Shown here in pieces: positions 38,977 to 48,026 of a stretch of 64,000 bases of DNA. A program made the position numbers and the translations under genes. The stretch is from Pseudomonas sp. GV085 (GTDB taxonomy: Bacteria; Pseudomonadota; Gammaproteobacteria; Pseudomonadales; Pseudomonadaceae). A model generated the notes under the pieces. It was not told the DNA's origin and made no database searches. It saw nothing but the letters and a program-made list of their open reading frames with translations. The DNA lies in contig NZ_QAOV01000001.1 of NCBI RefSeq assembly GCF_003050925.1, positions 741,938 to 805,937 on the forward strand, given 5' to 3'. The stretch's first letter is position 1. Each line of letters starts with the position of its first letter.

Positions 38977-39780
38977 TCTTGATTTCCTTGAAATGCTAAG
39001 CCGATAGCCGGCAAGTGTATTGGGCCCTCGGGATCTACTTGGCGCTTGCCACAATCGAGTCTCGCTTAGCTCGGGTGAGCTCCACGATGCATACCCTGTC
39101 GTAACTTTCCTGCTTGATCACCCCCCACTATATCCAGAGAAGCTATCGCACAGGACATGTCAGATTGGATTTGCTGGGTCCAAGAACGCGAGCCTGCTTT
39201 GATTTGGCATCCCTCTTGATCTCTTACGGATTTTGGGACCGCATCAATCAGGTCCATATCCGGGATACTACAATCTCTCGCTTCCTGATCTGCCGTTTTC
39301 CAAGCTGCAGCTGCTTACTCTACCAAAGACGAGCCCAGCGCAGAGGAAGAAATCTAAACCAGGGCCAACCCCGCCAACGTAATCCGTTTCGGCGATGCAC
39401 AGGGTATTACCTTGGCCAAAGTCATTGCCTGTCGTCCTTTGGGTGAACATATACTCATAAGGCCGGCATGCTATCAGCTTTGAGACTGGTCTGCGACAAC
39501 ACACCAGCCGTCCCTGGCATAGGATCGCTTGGGCTGCTTCTGCGCTTCAGCCTTCTTGGCTGCAGCCAAAGCTACCTTTTCCGTATCGCAAGGAGGACCG
39601 ACCCTATAGGTACCGTCGGCATAGACGAGTTCCGTGTTGATCTTTCCGCTGCGCGGCGATTGTCTGTGCTGAATTTTCATCCTGCGAGAGCCTGCGCTAC
39701 AACCTTACCGGAAGAGGCCAAAGCCGCTCCGTTGTAGTAGGTCTGATACTTGTCGAGGTACACCAGCGCGCCTGCCAGCC
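38977..39780. other. degenerate interval between the two O-antigen modules
   Basis: No complete gene is credible here. On the minus strand, short open pieces exist: one ending NGAALASSGKVVAQALAG near 39683, and one at 39474-39680 reading INTELVYADGTYRVGPPC then EKVALAAAKKAEAQKQ. They look like pieces of a small decayed element, but I recognise no family. Neither has a convincing ribosome site. Confidence 0.4.
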
Positions 39781-40110
39781 CATTGTCCGCATGATACAAA
39801 CTTGTGGCCCCGCGCTCCGCGCAGTAGCTCTGCGAGTCGCTCGCGCAAGCGACCCAGACTCATCGTCGCCACTCTCATCCTTGGCTGTTGATGCCGGCTC
39901 ATCCCGTAGCCCAAGTAGTCACACATCCCTGACCCGGCTACCCGGCTTTTTTTCCCGGTTCAGCGTCAGTTTCAGACGCTGCCTCAAGAACCGCTCGACG
40001 CCGGCGATCACTCGCTCACCGGCACGACGTCTGCGCACATAAATGTTCGCATCATCGGCGTAGCGTACGAAACGATGGCCTCGCCGCTCCAAAAGTAATC
40101 CAGAACCCGC
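39780..40110 (-). pseudogene. group II intron reverse transcriptase/maturase remnant
   Basis: The minus strand encodes RRGHRFVRYADDANIYV, with the YADD catalytic box, then FLRQRLKLTLNREKK. After a frame break it continues YLGYGMSRHQQPRMRV and LRERLAELLRGARG. This is the palm-to-thumb part of a group II intron-encoded protein. The N-terminal RT part, the rest of the maturase and the ribozyme domains are not evident, so it is a dead fragment. It abuts the duplicated rpsA 3' scrap. Confidence 0.8.
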
Positions 40111-40160
40111 GCGACAAGCCATTAGCTACTGATTCTCCTGTGCTATCACTCGGGTTGAAC
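40102..40160 (+). pseudogene. scrap of the rpsA 3' end
   Basis: GCGCGACAAGCCATTAGC and the bases that follow (to about 40144) repeat rpsA positions about 25346-25380 with a few substitutions, then diverge. Similarity resumes downstream around TTATTTGCAGCTAGTCTT (40238), equal to 25570. This marks the left edge of the duplicated flank of module 2. Confidence 0.8.
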
Positions 40161-40306
40161 AGGATATTGGTTCCCAGGGAGGGTTGCAGAAACCCAAGGC
40201 TCTTCAGATTGTCTCTTTCTTTAATCGGATCAGTCGTTTATTTGCAGCTAGTCTTATGCCTGAAGGCGAACGACGGTCAGGCGAAGGTTCTGGCATGAAT
40301 ATGTGA

Positions 40307-40683
40307 ATGAAAAGGCTCATCGTCGTGATTGTCGTACTGATATTGGCGGGTTGTGCGACTAGTGCAGGATCCATGCGGGACGCGGAGTCAGTCACGTCGA
40401 GATCGATCGCTCGGGGCTGGGATCGGGGTGGGAGAGGTGTCAAAAGCGTGCCGACAGGGAATGTAAGGGGGAAGGTTACAAGGTGGTGGCAAGGTCCGAC
40501 GATGCCAAGCATGAAGAAGAATACTTTTTTGGCTTCAATCCTGCGGGTTTATTGACACGGACCATGTTGGTTATCTGTAGCCGAGCAGGGTGCCGGGGCG
40601 CGGCCGCTTCTGTATTGGACGCTCATGCAGAGAGAGAATGGGGTAAATACAATGGGCTGTTCAAAATCGTCCGGGCGTGCTAA
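40307..40683 (+). pseudogene. frameshifted second copy of the small lipoprotein
   Basis: The N-terminus (MKRLIVVIVVLILAGC) keeps the lipobox. Near 40372 the frame shifts; in the other frame the homology continues as SGLGSGWERCQKRADRE, then YKVVARSDDAKHEEEY and TRTMLVIC. The original stop after CR is lost, so that frame runs on to 40683. It is the counterpart of the intact gene at 25638. Confidence 0.82.
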
Positions 40684-40729
40684 AACCTTTGAAGCGCTGA
40701 TCTAGCTGCTTGAAAAAGAAGGGAAAAAT

Positions 40730-41026
40730 ATGACGAAGTCGGAGTTGATCGAACGAATTGTCACCCATCAAGGACTGCTCTCATCAAAGGATGTGGAGCT
40801 GGCCATCAAGACCATGCTTGAGCAAATGTCTCAATGCCTGGCCACCGGCGATCGCATCGAGATCCGTGGCTTCGGCAGTTTTTCACTGCACTATCGCGCG
40901 CCGCGCGTGGGGCGTAATCCGAAAACAGGTCAGTCTGTCAGTCTCGATGGCAAGTTCGTTCCGCATTTCAAGCCCGGCAAGGAGTTGCGTGATCGGGTGA
41001 ATGAGGATGAGGAGGAAGTGTCGTGA
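40730..41026 (+). CDS. ihfB: integration host factor beta subunit, copy 2 (canonical sequence)
   Basis: A 98-residue IHF-beta with the family-typical [17 protein letters not shown] arm and [17 protein letters not shown]. The first 120 bp are nearly identical to copy 1; differences accumulate after that, and in copy 1 they fall on conserved positions. The upstream DNA (CTAGCTGCTTGAAAAAGAAG) is shared by both copies. Because copy 2 is closer to consensus, it may be the functional host gene displaced by the insertion of module 1; this is inference. Confidence 0.92.
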   Translation: MTKSELIERIVTHQGLLSSKDVELAIKTMLEQMSQCLATGDRIEIRGFGSFSLHYRAPRVGRNPKTGQSVSLDGKFVPHFKPGKELRDRVNEDEEEVS

Positions 41027-41053
41027 TAGTAAATGGAGTTTGGATTGTTACCA

Positions 41054-41293
41054 ATGCCTAATTTCAAACGCGTAATTCTTGCGGTTTTGTTGTTGCTATT
41101 GACTTTAGTGGTCTTGGTGTTCGTCCTGGAAAATCAACAAGCCATTTCGATGGTGTTTCTTGGATGGACAGGGCCTGCATTGCCCGTGTCGGTAATTGTA
41201 GTGCTGTCGCTGTTGGTAGGGATGGTATTGGGACCTCTATTGTATTGGCTATTGCTTAGGGGCAGGAAGGTGCCTCGAGCGTCAGCCAAGTAA
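41054..41293 (+). CDS. lapA: LapA-domain (DUF1049) inner-membrane protein, copy 2
   Basis: A 79-residue protein with two membrane helices flanking VFVLENQQ, then a short basic tail (RGRKVPRASAK). It has the complete family C-terminus, unlike copy 1. The start is uncertain between ATG 41054 (MPNFKRV, family-like) and ATG 41033. Expected role: LPS-assembly regulation at the inner membrane. Confidence 0.82.
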   Translation: MPNFKRVILAVLLLLLTLVVLVFVLENQQAISMVFLGWTGPALPVSVIVVLSLLVGMVLGPLLYWLLLRGRKVPRASAK

Positions 41294-41517
41294 ATTATAA
41301 AGAGATGAGTGTTCGGTTGACGGATTAATGATGTTTTTCGAGGTATGGGTAAATCATCATTTTCGATTTTTTATATCTGCAATTTTTTTCAATTCGGTAG
41401 ATAGCGCAGCTTCCCAATAATATAGGAGGGAAACGTCTGTCGGCTTTGATTTTTAATGAGATGTAACTTGGTGTGGTATTTGCTGGGGGTATTTGTGCCG
41501 CATAGTTTACGGGCGCG

Positions 41518-41930
41518 ATGGTAGATGCTGCCAGGTTGTTAAGACTGGAAGGAAATATTAACTTTTGGCAGCGGTGGTGTGCTCGAGTGGCTACAGGAGT
41601 AGAGCAAAATAATCACTATTTTTATGATTTGTTATTGTCGGCGCGGCGTTCTGTGGGCTGGATGTCGGAAATATTTGAGAGTTTCTCAGTTTTGTTGGTT
41701 GGTTTAAGTGGTGGGGGATATGTCCTACGCACTATACAGTAAAATCCAATCACATCTTGCTGCCGGTTGCCCAATCATGACAGCTTTTCGAGGAGAGGGA
41801 TCCGCGTGATCGTTGAGTCAGGCGCTGGACTGGATTGTGCTCCTGATAATAGTTCCGCATTGGCGGTCCTTCTGGATGTGTCTGGTATCAAAGAGCGTCT
41901 ATTGAAACTGGACTTTATTAAGGGCAGTTG
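41518..41930 (+). pseudogene. decayed wbuB-like glycosyltransferase C-terminus
   Basis: The frame from 41518 aligns with the C-terminal half of the WbuB at 28463 (for example NNHYFYDLLLSARRSVGW against LDNLVLAGRFPVSEM). It shifts at about 41740 to SKIQSHLAAGCPIMTAF, equal to SKVQAYLAAGRPIVAAL, meets a stop, and resumes as VIVESGAGLDCAPDN. Frameshifts and a stop make it nonfunctional. It shows that module 2 once carried its own wbuB. Confidence 0.8.
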
Positions 41931-41931
41931 A

Positions 41932-42072
41932 TTGCCCAAGGTTATGGCTCCGGTTGATGCTCGACCCGAACTTATTAAAATGAGTCGTGCAGTTGCTGAG
42001 TCAGATAAGCAATTGAATCATATTTTGGTGCGCTCAGGCCAAGATGGCGATATGGCATTGTGGGCCATATAA
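41932..42072 (+). pseudogene. N-terminal scrap of a second fnlC (UDP-sugar 2-epimerase)
   Basis: A 46-codon piece reads RPELIKMSRAVAESDKQ then NHILVRSGQD, aligned from the first codon with FnlC at 31598 (RPELIKMSRVIAELDKQ, NHVLVHSGQN). It ends at a TAA at 42070-42072, where similarity to wbpL begins in another frame. Confidence 0.85.
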
Positions 42073-42170
42073 TTGCTTATCTTCCATTGGTCGTCTTGGC
42101 TAAGGTGTTTCATCCGGGCGAGAAAGAAAAATTCAGACCTGACCCGGATGTTCGACCCTTACTGGTGTAA
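42069..42170 (+). pseudogene. C-terminal scrap of a second wbpL
   Basis: Thirty-three codons read IIAYLPLVVLAKVFHPGEKE, aligned with the end of WbpL at 33772 (ILAYVPLVALAFKFHAGELE), and end in TAA. The fnlC scrap runs straight into this one, so a deletion removed the rest of fnlC, any wbpV, and most of wbpL. Confidence 0.82.
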
Positions 42171-42243
42171 AATGATGGCCGTACGGGAATAAACGCATTC
42201 TAAGCGTCATAAAAATTGGTGTGGAGGAGAGTTCGAAGAGGTT

Positions 42244-44238
42244 ATGGATAGATTCCGAGCTTTGTTATTAGGTCTTCCGCGCCGCAGTAAACGACTGATC
42301 CAGGTTACTGCTGATGTTGCGTTGGTGTGGCTAGCCCTATGGATGGGATTTGTTGTCCGATTAGGCATCGATGAGATGGTCAACCCGTTCACTCAGCATC
42401 TCTGGCTTTTTTTGAGCGCGCCGTTTGTAGCCATTCCACTTTTTTTTCAATTTGGAATGTATCGTGCGGTCACGCGCTATTTTGGTAATGATGCCCTTAT
42501 TGCGATCATCAAAGCGGTAAGTTTGTCATCGTTAATTCTCGGCGTCGTTATGTATTGGTATAGCAATCATCAGAATGTTGTGCCGCGGTCAATAATTTTT
42601 AATTATTGGTGGCTAAGTTTGGTCATGGTCGGCGGCCTTCGATTGTTTATGCGTCAATATTTCCTCGGTGATTGGTTTTCCGCAGCTCAACATGTTCCTT
42701 TCACTAACCGGGATAACGGATTACCTAAGGTAGCTATTTACGGTGCTGGAGCTGCCGGAAATCAGCTTGTTGCAGCTTTGCGAATGGGGCGAGTCATGCG
42801 TCCGGTTGCCTTTATCGATGACGATAGAGGTATTGCCAGCCGAGTTATTTCCGGCCTGAAAGTTTATAAACCAAAGCATATCCAGGAAATGATTGAAGCT
42901 ACTGGTGTGCAGGAAATATTATTGGCGATACCCTCCACATCTCGTGGGCGTCGGCGAGAGATACTTGGTTTTCTGGAGGGATATCCCCTTCATGTTCGTA
43001 CTGTCCCAGGTTTCATGGATTTGGCAAGCGGGCGCGTAAAGGTCGATGATATTCAAGAAGTAGATATCGCCGATCTATTGGGGCGTGATGTAGTTTCTGC
43101 CCAACATGAATTACTCGAACATTGCATCAAGCAACAGGTCGTACTTGTCACCGGGGCTGGTGGGTCTATAGGTTCTGAGTTGTGTCGGCAAATATTGTCA
43201 TTGCAACCAACGGTCCTCTTACTGCTCGAACATAGTGAGTTTAATCTCTACAGTATTTTGTCGGAGCTTGAGCAACGAGTTGTTCGGGAGTCGTTGTCTA
43301 CGAAAATTCTTCCGATCCTTGGATCGGTTCGTGATAAGGCTAAAATTTTAGATGTGATGTCAACGTGGCGTGTAGCGACCGTCTATCATGCTGCGGCTTA
43401 TAAACACGTTCCGATGGTCGAACATAATATTGCCGAGGGTGTACTTAATAATGTAATAGGTACACTTAATGCGGCTCAAGCAGCAATCCAGGCAAATGTG
43501 GTTAACTTTGTATTGATTTCGACGGATAAAGCTGTTCGGCCTACAAATATCATGGGTAGCACTAAGCGTCTTGCCGAACTGACGCTTCAAGCTCTCAGCA
43601 AGGAACCAGCACCAGTACTATTTGGTGACACTGCAAGCATACCTGGAGTCAATCGAACCCGATTTACGATGGTTCGTTTTGGAAACGTTTTAGGTTCTTC
43701 CGGCTCGGTGATACCATTATTTCACAAGCAAATAAAATCAGGTGGTCCGCTCACAGTTACTCATCCTAAAATCACTCGTTACTTCATGACCATTCCAGAG
43801 GCGGCGCAACTGGTTATTCAGGCGGGCTCTATGGGGATGGGAGGTGATGTTTTCGTGCTGGATATGGGCGAACCGGTAAAAATTGTTGAACTGGCAGAGA
43901 GAATGATTCATCTGTCAGGTTTAAGTGTTCGTTCAGAAAAAAATCCGCACGGTGATATCTCCATTGAGTTTACCGGGTTACGCCCTGGAGAAAAACTCTA
44001 CGAAGAACTGCTGATTGGTGACAATGTAGTTGCAACTCAACACCCGATGATCATGAGTGCTCACGAGGATTATTTGGCCTGGGATGTCCTCAAGGTCAAA
44101 CTGACGCATTTGCTTGCGGCGCTTGGTAAGGATGATTACTCCCTCGTTCGACAATTATTGAGAGAAACAGTCCATGGATACACCCCTCAAGGAGAGATAG
44201 TGGATTGGATTTACGAGCAACGACGTCTTGATCATTAA
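42244..44238 (+). CDS. wbpM: WbpM, UDP-GlcNAc 4,6-dehydratase (module 2)
   Basis: A 664-residue protein almost collinear with the WbpM at 34899: the same membrane region, GAGGSIGS, NIMGSTK (Met/Lys catalytic pair), and a matching C-terminus (IVDWIYEQRRL). The protein is highly similar, but the DNA differs at many third positions and is AT-richer here, so it is not a recent copy of the first gene. GGAGGAG lies upstream. It should be catalytically competent. It heads the intact part of module 2. Confidence 0.95.
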   Translation: MDRFRALLLGLPRRSKRLIQVTADVALVWLALWMGFVVRLGIDEMVNPFTQHLWLFLSAPFVAIPLFFQFGMYRAVTRYFGNDALIAIIKAVSLSSLILGVVMYWYSNHQNVVPRSIIFNYWWLSLVMVGGLRLFMRQYFLGDWFSAAQHVPFTNRDNGLPKVAIYGAGAAGNQLVAALRMGRVMRPVAFIDDDRGIASRVISGLKVYKPKHIQEMIEATGVQEILLAIPSTSRGRRREILGFLEGYPLHVRTVPGFMDLASGRVKVDDIQEVDIADLLGRDVVSAQHELLEHCIKQQVVLVTGAGGSIGSELCRQILSLQPTVLLLLEHSEFNLYSILSELEQRVVRESLSTKILPILGSVRDKAKILDVMSTWRVATVYHAAAYKHVPMVEHNIAEGVLNNVIGTLNAAQAAIQANVVNFVLISTDKAVRPTNIMGSTKRLAELTLQALSKEPAPVLFGDTASIPGVNRTRFTMVRFGNVLGSSGSVIPLFHKQIKSGGPLTVTHPKITRYFMTIPEAAQLVIQAGSMGMGGDVFVLDMGEPVKIVELAERMIHLSGLSVRSEKNPHGDISIEFTGLRPGEKLYEELLIGDNVVATQHPMIMSAHEDYLAWDVLKVKLTHLLAALGKDDYSLVRQLLRETVHGYTPQGEIVDWIYEQRRLDH

Positions 44239-44404
44239 GCCGGTTATATTATGGATGTTAACTGAAAATAAGCTAGGATTCGCGGTGGGCAGAATAGGCC
44301 TGCGGAATTGATATATTATATTTTTTAAGCTGTTTTATATTTTTTAAGGCGTTGGTTCGAATACTAGGGCCTGAATTGTGTGTGCATTTAGGGAGTGAGT
44401 CATC

Positions 44405-45382
44405 TTGAATCTTGAGATAAGTGATACTGAAAGCGAAGTCCACGCTACCATTGAGCAGCGTATCGTGGTAATAGGTGGGACTGGCTTTGTTGGACAGCAT
44501 TTACTCAATTCTTTAGTTGATTGCAGCAAAGAGTTCGAAATTATTTTTGCGGTCCATCGAAAGGAACCATATTGGTTAACAGAATCGCCTATACAGGTTC
44601 GACATTTTGACTTGGAAGATAGCGCGTCGTTAGAGAAAATTTTGAATAGCGGCAGCATCGTTTTGAATTTGCTGCGGCCAGATGGCGCCGGATGGTTCTT
44701 GTCAGCGATCAAGAATATTTTGCGCGCTTGTGGCAATGCACGTGTTAAACGCTATATCCATGTTTCAAGTATTGACGTTTTTGGAGCAAGTCAGGACAGT
44801 ATTTGTACTTCGGCTTCACAGATCGTGCCTATCACGCCTTATGAGCGTGAGCATGCCGCTGCTGAGAAGTTTGTGAGCGCTGTCGATGCCGAGCATTTCG
44901 AAACCTTGATTTTGCGCCTTGGCGCAGTATTTGGTGTCGGAGGATTAAATGTTGTTTCATTCGTAAGGGAAGTTTCGAGTGCGCCTGGCTGGAAACTCGC
45001 ATTGCGCCGTTCATTGTACGGTGCGCGGCGAATGCATTTGGTCAGCGTTGAAAAAGTAGTCGAGGTTTTATTGTTTGTTACAACCGCGGCACCAATAATT
45101 CAGGGGGAAATTATTGTAGTGACTGAAGACGCTGACGCTAATAATAATTTCGCTTATCTTCAGGATTGCTTGCTGGAAATATTTAATCGTACTGCAGTAT
45201 TGCATATTCCTTACCTCCCCTCGCGAGTGCTGCGTTTGGTATTAAATGCCAGAGGGATTAGTAATACCGATCCAATGCGTCGCTTCCAAGAAGATCGATT
45301 GTTGCAACTTGGATTGCCAGACTCTGCACTGTTCACCCAGCGCCTTAAAGGTTACTTGAGTCACTTGAGGGCTACGGTATGA
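44405..45382 (+). CDS. NAD-dependent epimerase/dehydratase-family protein with altered catalytic motif
   Basis: A 325-residue extended SDR. The Rossmann motif VIGGTGFVGQHLL follows an unusual 20-residue hydrophilic N-terminus. The expected Y-x3-K reads Y-E-R-E-H, so Lys is replaced by His; SSIDVFG provides the Ser. It may be a sugar 4-ketoreductase acting on the WbpM product, or a catalytically modified SDR. The start is TTG 44405 with GGAG 9 bp upstream. It overlaps the next gene (ATGA). Confidence 0.72.
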   Translation: MNLEISDTESEVHATIEQRIVVIGGTGFVGQHLLNSLVDCSKEFEIIFAVHRKEPYWLTESPIQVRHFDLEDSASLEKILNSGSIVLNLLRPDGAGWFLSAIKNILRACGNARVKRYIHVSSIDVFGASQDSICTSASQIVPITPYEREHAAAEKFVSAVDAEHFETLILRLGAVFGVGGLNVVSFVREVSSAPGWKLALRRSLYGARRMHLVSVEKVVEVLLFVTTAAPIIQGEIIVVTEDADANNNFAYLQDCLLEIFNRTAVLHIPYLPSRVLRLVLNARGISNTDPMRRFQEDRLLQLGLPDSALFTQRLKGYLSHLRATV

Positions 45383-46497
45383 ATGTTTTATTGATTAATA
45401 TTTCTCTTGATGCACAGCGTGGGGGAGGGACTGCGGAACGCACAAGACACTTAGCCAATACCCTTGCGGATAAAGGCTGTCGTTGTGAAGTCATCGCGAT
45501 GTCCGGTGATTCCTGGCAATCAGAATTTAATACTCGAGGTGTTAAAACCTACATTACTGGAAAAATTGGTCAACACTTTCCAATCCCATTGGTCAATTTT
45601 ATGCGTCTGTGGAAAGCGGTGAAGTCTGCTGACATTATCCATATCATGGGCTATTGGAATTTATTGAGCATTATTACCGGCTTCTTCGCCTGGATCGCGC
45701 GGACTCCTTATGTACTTTGCCCCGCGGGTGAGTTTGCTTCCATCGGAAAGCCTAGTCCAGTTAAGAAGCTGTTTCATTTGTTGCTTGGTAAATCACTTAT
45801 AAAAAGGGCGTCGGGATTTATTGCAATTACTCAGTTAGAGCGAGTACTAATTGCAGAACTTACGGGCTTTTTGCCGGATCGTATCCCGGTGTTTCCGAAT
45901 GGGGTGGCGGAGCCCGCGTTAACCCCAATACGTACACTGCAGAATCTGCCCGAAGAGCCGTATATTTTATTTATGGGTAGGCTTGCCCCTGTCAAAGGCC
46001 CTGATTTGCTTATTAAAGCCTATCTCTCTACAAAGGCAGCCCACCATTATCCATTAGTGCTTGCCGGGCCAGACTTCGGAATGCAAGCCGAGCTTGAGGC
46101 CTGTTTGATTGGTCATGAAATAGCTCATCAGGTTCATTTTATTGGATTTCTCAATGAGGCCCAACGGAATGAAGCTTATCAACATGCATTGATGCTTGTC
46201 ATTCCCTCCAGATCGGAAGCCATGTCACTTGTTGCTCTGGAAGCAGGAATCACAGGTTTGCCGGTATTGCTGACAAATACATGTGGCTTTGACGAAGTAC
46301 AGACGATCAACGGGGGAAGAGTAGTCGAGCCGACAGCCGCTGGTATCAGTAGAGGGCTTCAGGTCATGTTTTCAGAGATCGACGATTTGACGCTTAAAGG
46401 GCAACGACTTAAGTCGTTTGTAATCGACCATTATAGTTGGCATGTAATTGTAACTAATATGGTCGACTATTTTGAAGGTTTTAGTCAGGATAATTAG
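45379..46497 (+). CDS. GT4 glycosyltransferase (module 2)
   Basis: A 372-residue GT-B enzyme: N-terminal GGGTAERTRHLANTLA; C-terminal YILFMGRLAPVKGPDLLI and PSRSEAMSLVALEAGITGLPV, with the E-x7-E type donor site. It adds a sugar to the lipid-linked repeat; the donor is unknown. It is coupled to the SDR upstream, and its stop overlaps the stop of the convergent wzy by 4 bp. It is AT-rich like its neighbours. Confidence 0.82.
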   Translation: MNVLLINISLDAQRGGGTAERTRHLANTLADKGCRCEVIAMSGDSWQSEFNTRGVKTYITGKIGQHFPIPLVNFMRLWKAVKSADIIHIMGYWNLLSIITGFFAWIARTPYVLCPAGEFASIGKPSPVKKLFHLLLGKSLIKRASGFIAITQLERVLIAELTGFLPDRIPVFPNGVAEPALTPIRTLQNLPEEPYILFMGRLAPVKGPDLLIKAYLSTKAAHHYPLVLAGPDFGMQAELEACLIGHEIAHQVHFIGFLNEAQRNEAYQHALMLVIPSRSEAMSLVALEAGITGLPVLLTNTCGFDEVQTINGGRVVEPTAAGISRGLQVMFSEIDDLTLKGQRLKSFVIDHYSWHVIVTNMVDYFEGFSQDN

Positions 46498-48026
46498 AGT
46501 GCTTGTTGATGTAAAGAGTTGATGGAATGCTTTTGTTTATTTAGTATCCTTCTCAGCACTATTAACCCTATAAGAAAAGCGGTTATCTCAATCGCGAAAA
46601 ATAGAAATGCTCTGGGGAAATTAATTTGCACTATCAAGTATGCCATTCCAACGCCAACAGTAGCACTTGTCATAACATTATTCAGTAACCGTGTAGCGGC
46701 AAGCTCGATGCTATAACCCAAGAAGAATAATAGTGCCATGCCAGCAAAAAGCACGAGATGATTGCCGCTGTAATACAGTACTGCTATAGGACCAGGGATT
46801 GTCATGAATGTGAAATTTTCTAATCTTTCATACTGTGCATTAGATATTCGCTGATATATTGCTTGTGTGCCTTGTGCTGGATCTTCTTTTAAGCCTCTCA
46901 TAAAAAGATCTAAATTCAGGTGATGGTTGCTCGTTACTGCTAAAACTCCTTCAGCGCCAATCCATCGGTCTACGATTAGCTTGCTCAATTCGTTTGCGAT
47001 TCGTTTGAACTTCAGTTCGAGTGACAGTTGATGCGAGGCGACGTATGGTTCTGGGGTGACGTCGTGTATTAAAGCTTTTTCGGATAATTTCAACGATGTC
47101 CCGGATTCTTCCAGATTTCCTTTCACGATGGTTTTTTCTGTATAAGGTACTGCCTTTGCAAACGAAGAAAGGCGGTCGACTGATACGGAAATTATCGAAA
47201 ATGCAAACAATAAAGCTGTCGTCGAAAAAATCTTTATCCAGCCAATTTTTGATATGTTCCACTCTAATTTTCTCCCTTGTATCAGGTAAGCAATAAAAGG
47301 GGCCGAAACATGAAGGATCATTTGTGCACGACTGCCCATCGAAATTGATGTCAGTGCACCCTCAATAATGACGATATAAAAAAGCATGTTCGGAGTTAAT
47401 TTTCCGCTTTTTACCAACCAGTAAGCCAAGGTGAAAAGAGCAATAGAGTTTCCCCAGGCGACCATGAAGGAAAAGACTACGTAAATATAACTATTTAGCT
47501 TTAAAGTTGGTTCGTATCCAACTTTTATAATTGAATAGTAATAGTTAAAAATTAGAGAGGCAATTGTGAAGATGATTGCCATGCCCAAGAGTGTTGATAA
47601 GAGCTTTGTGTTTATATTGGTTTCTAGTTCCTTTCTTTTTTGCAAGCCGGCCACGACAATGAAGTAGCAGATAAGCAGCGCGCTAAATGCTGTGATCAAC
47701 ACTACAATGGCGTTGTTCCATGCAGCTGGCGATTCATCAAAGCTTCCTATAGGCTCAATGAAATTGTTTCCAATGAGCAAGTGTAAAGTGATTTTTGCCC
47801 AGCAACCTAAAATCAAAAAAGAAAATAGAAAAAATATGAAGTAGCTTTTCGGTCGATTTTTAATCGTGGCATATATTATAGTAATGCTCAACGTGCAATA
47901 GGTTGCGAATAAAGCGATCATGCCTGGGTAATAGAAACCTGCCCATATGCTAAGTAAAGTCGCCGTGGCGACAATCCATGTTGTTGTCGCTTTATTATCA
48001 AAATAGCCTTCTGAGGTACTGTTCAT
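46494..48026 (-). CDS. wzy: O-antigen polymerase Wzy (candidate)
   Basis: A 510-residue, AT-rich polytopic membrane protein with about twelve helices and a hydrophilic periplasmic loop (roughly 275-390, including RIANELSKLIVDRWIGAEG). The loop pattern resembles Wzy proteins with a functional periplasmic loop. Sequence identity of Wzy proteins is always low, so the call rests on topology and on its place between GT and wzx genes. The ATGA overlap with the upstream GT2 shows coupling. Confidence 0.72.
   Translation of the reverse strand: MNSTSEGYFDNKATTTWIVATATLLSIWAGFYYPGMIALFATYCTLSITIIYATIKNRPKSYFIFFLFSFLILGCWAKITLHLLIGNNFIEPIGSFDESPAAWNNAIVVLITAFSALLICYFIVVAGLQKRKELETNINTKLLSTLLGMAIIFTIASLIFNYYYSIIKVGYEPTLKLNSYIYVVFSFMVAWGNSIALFTLAYWLVKSGKLTPNMLFYIVIIEGALTSISMGSRAQMILHVSAPFIAYLIQGRKLEWNISKIGWIKIFSTTALLFAFSIISVSVDRLSSFAKAVPYTEKTIVKGNLEESGTSLKLSEKALIHDVTPEPYVASHQLSLELKFKRIANELSKLIVDRWIGAEGVLAVTSNHHLNLDLFMRGLKEDPAQGTQAIYQRISNAQYERLENFTFMTIPGPIAVLYYSGNHLVLFAGMALLFFLGYSIELAATRLLNNVMTSATVGVGMAYLIVQINFPRAFLFFAIEITAFLIGLIVLRRILNKQKHSINSLHQQAL

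Noticed and set aside
38977..39780. Possible small prophage or inovirus remnant
   Set aside because: Short ORFs with no recognisable phage hallmark; only the adjacent group II RT piece could be assigned.
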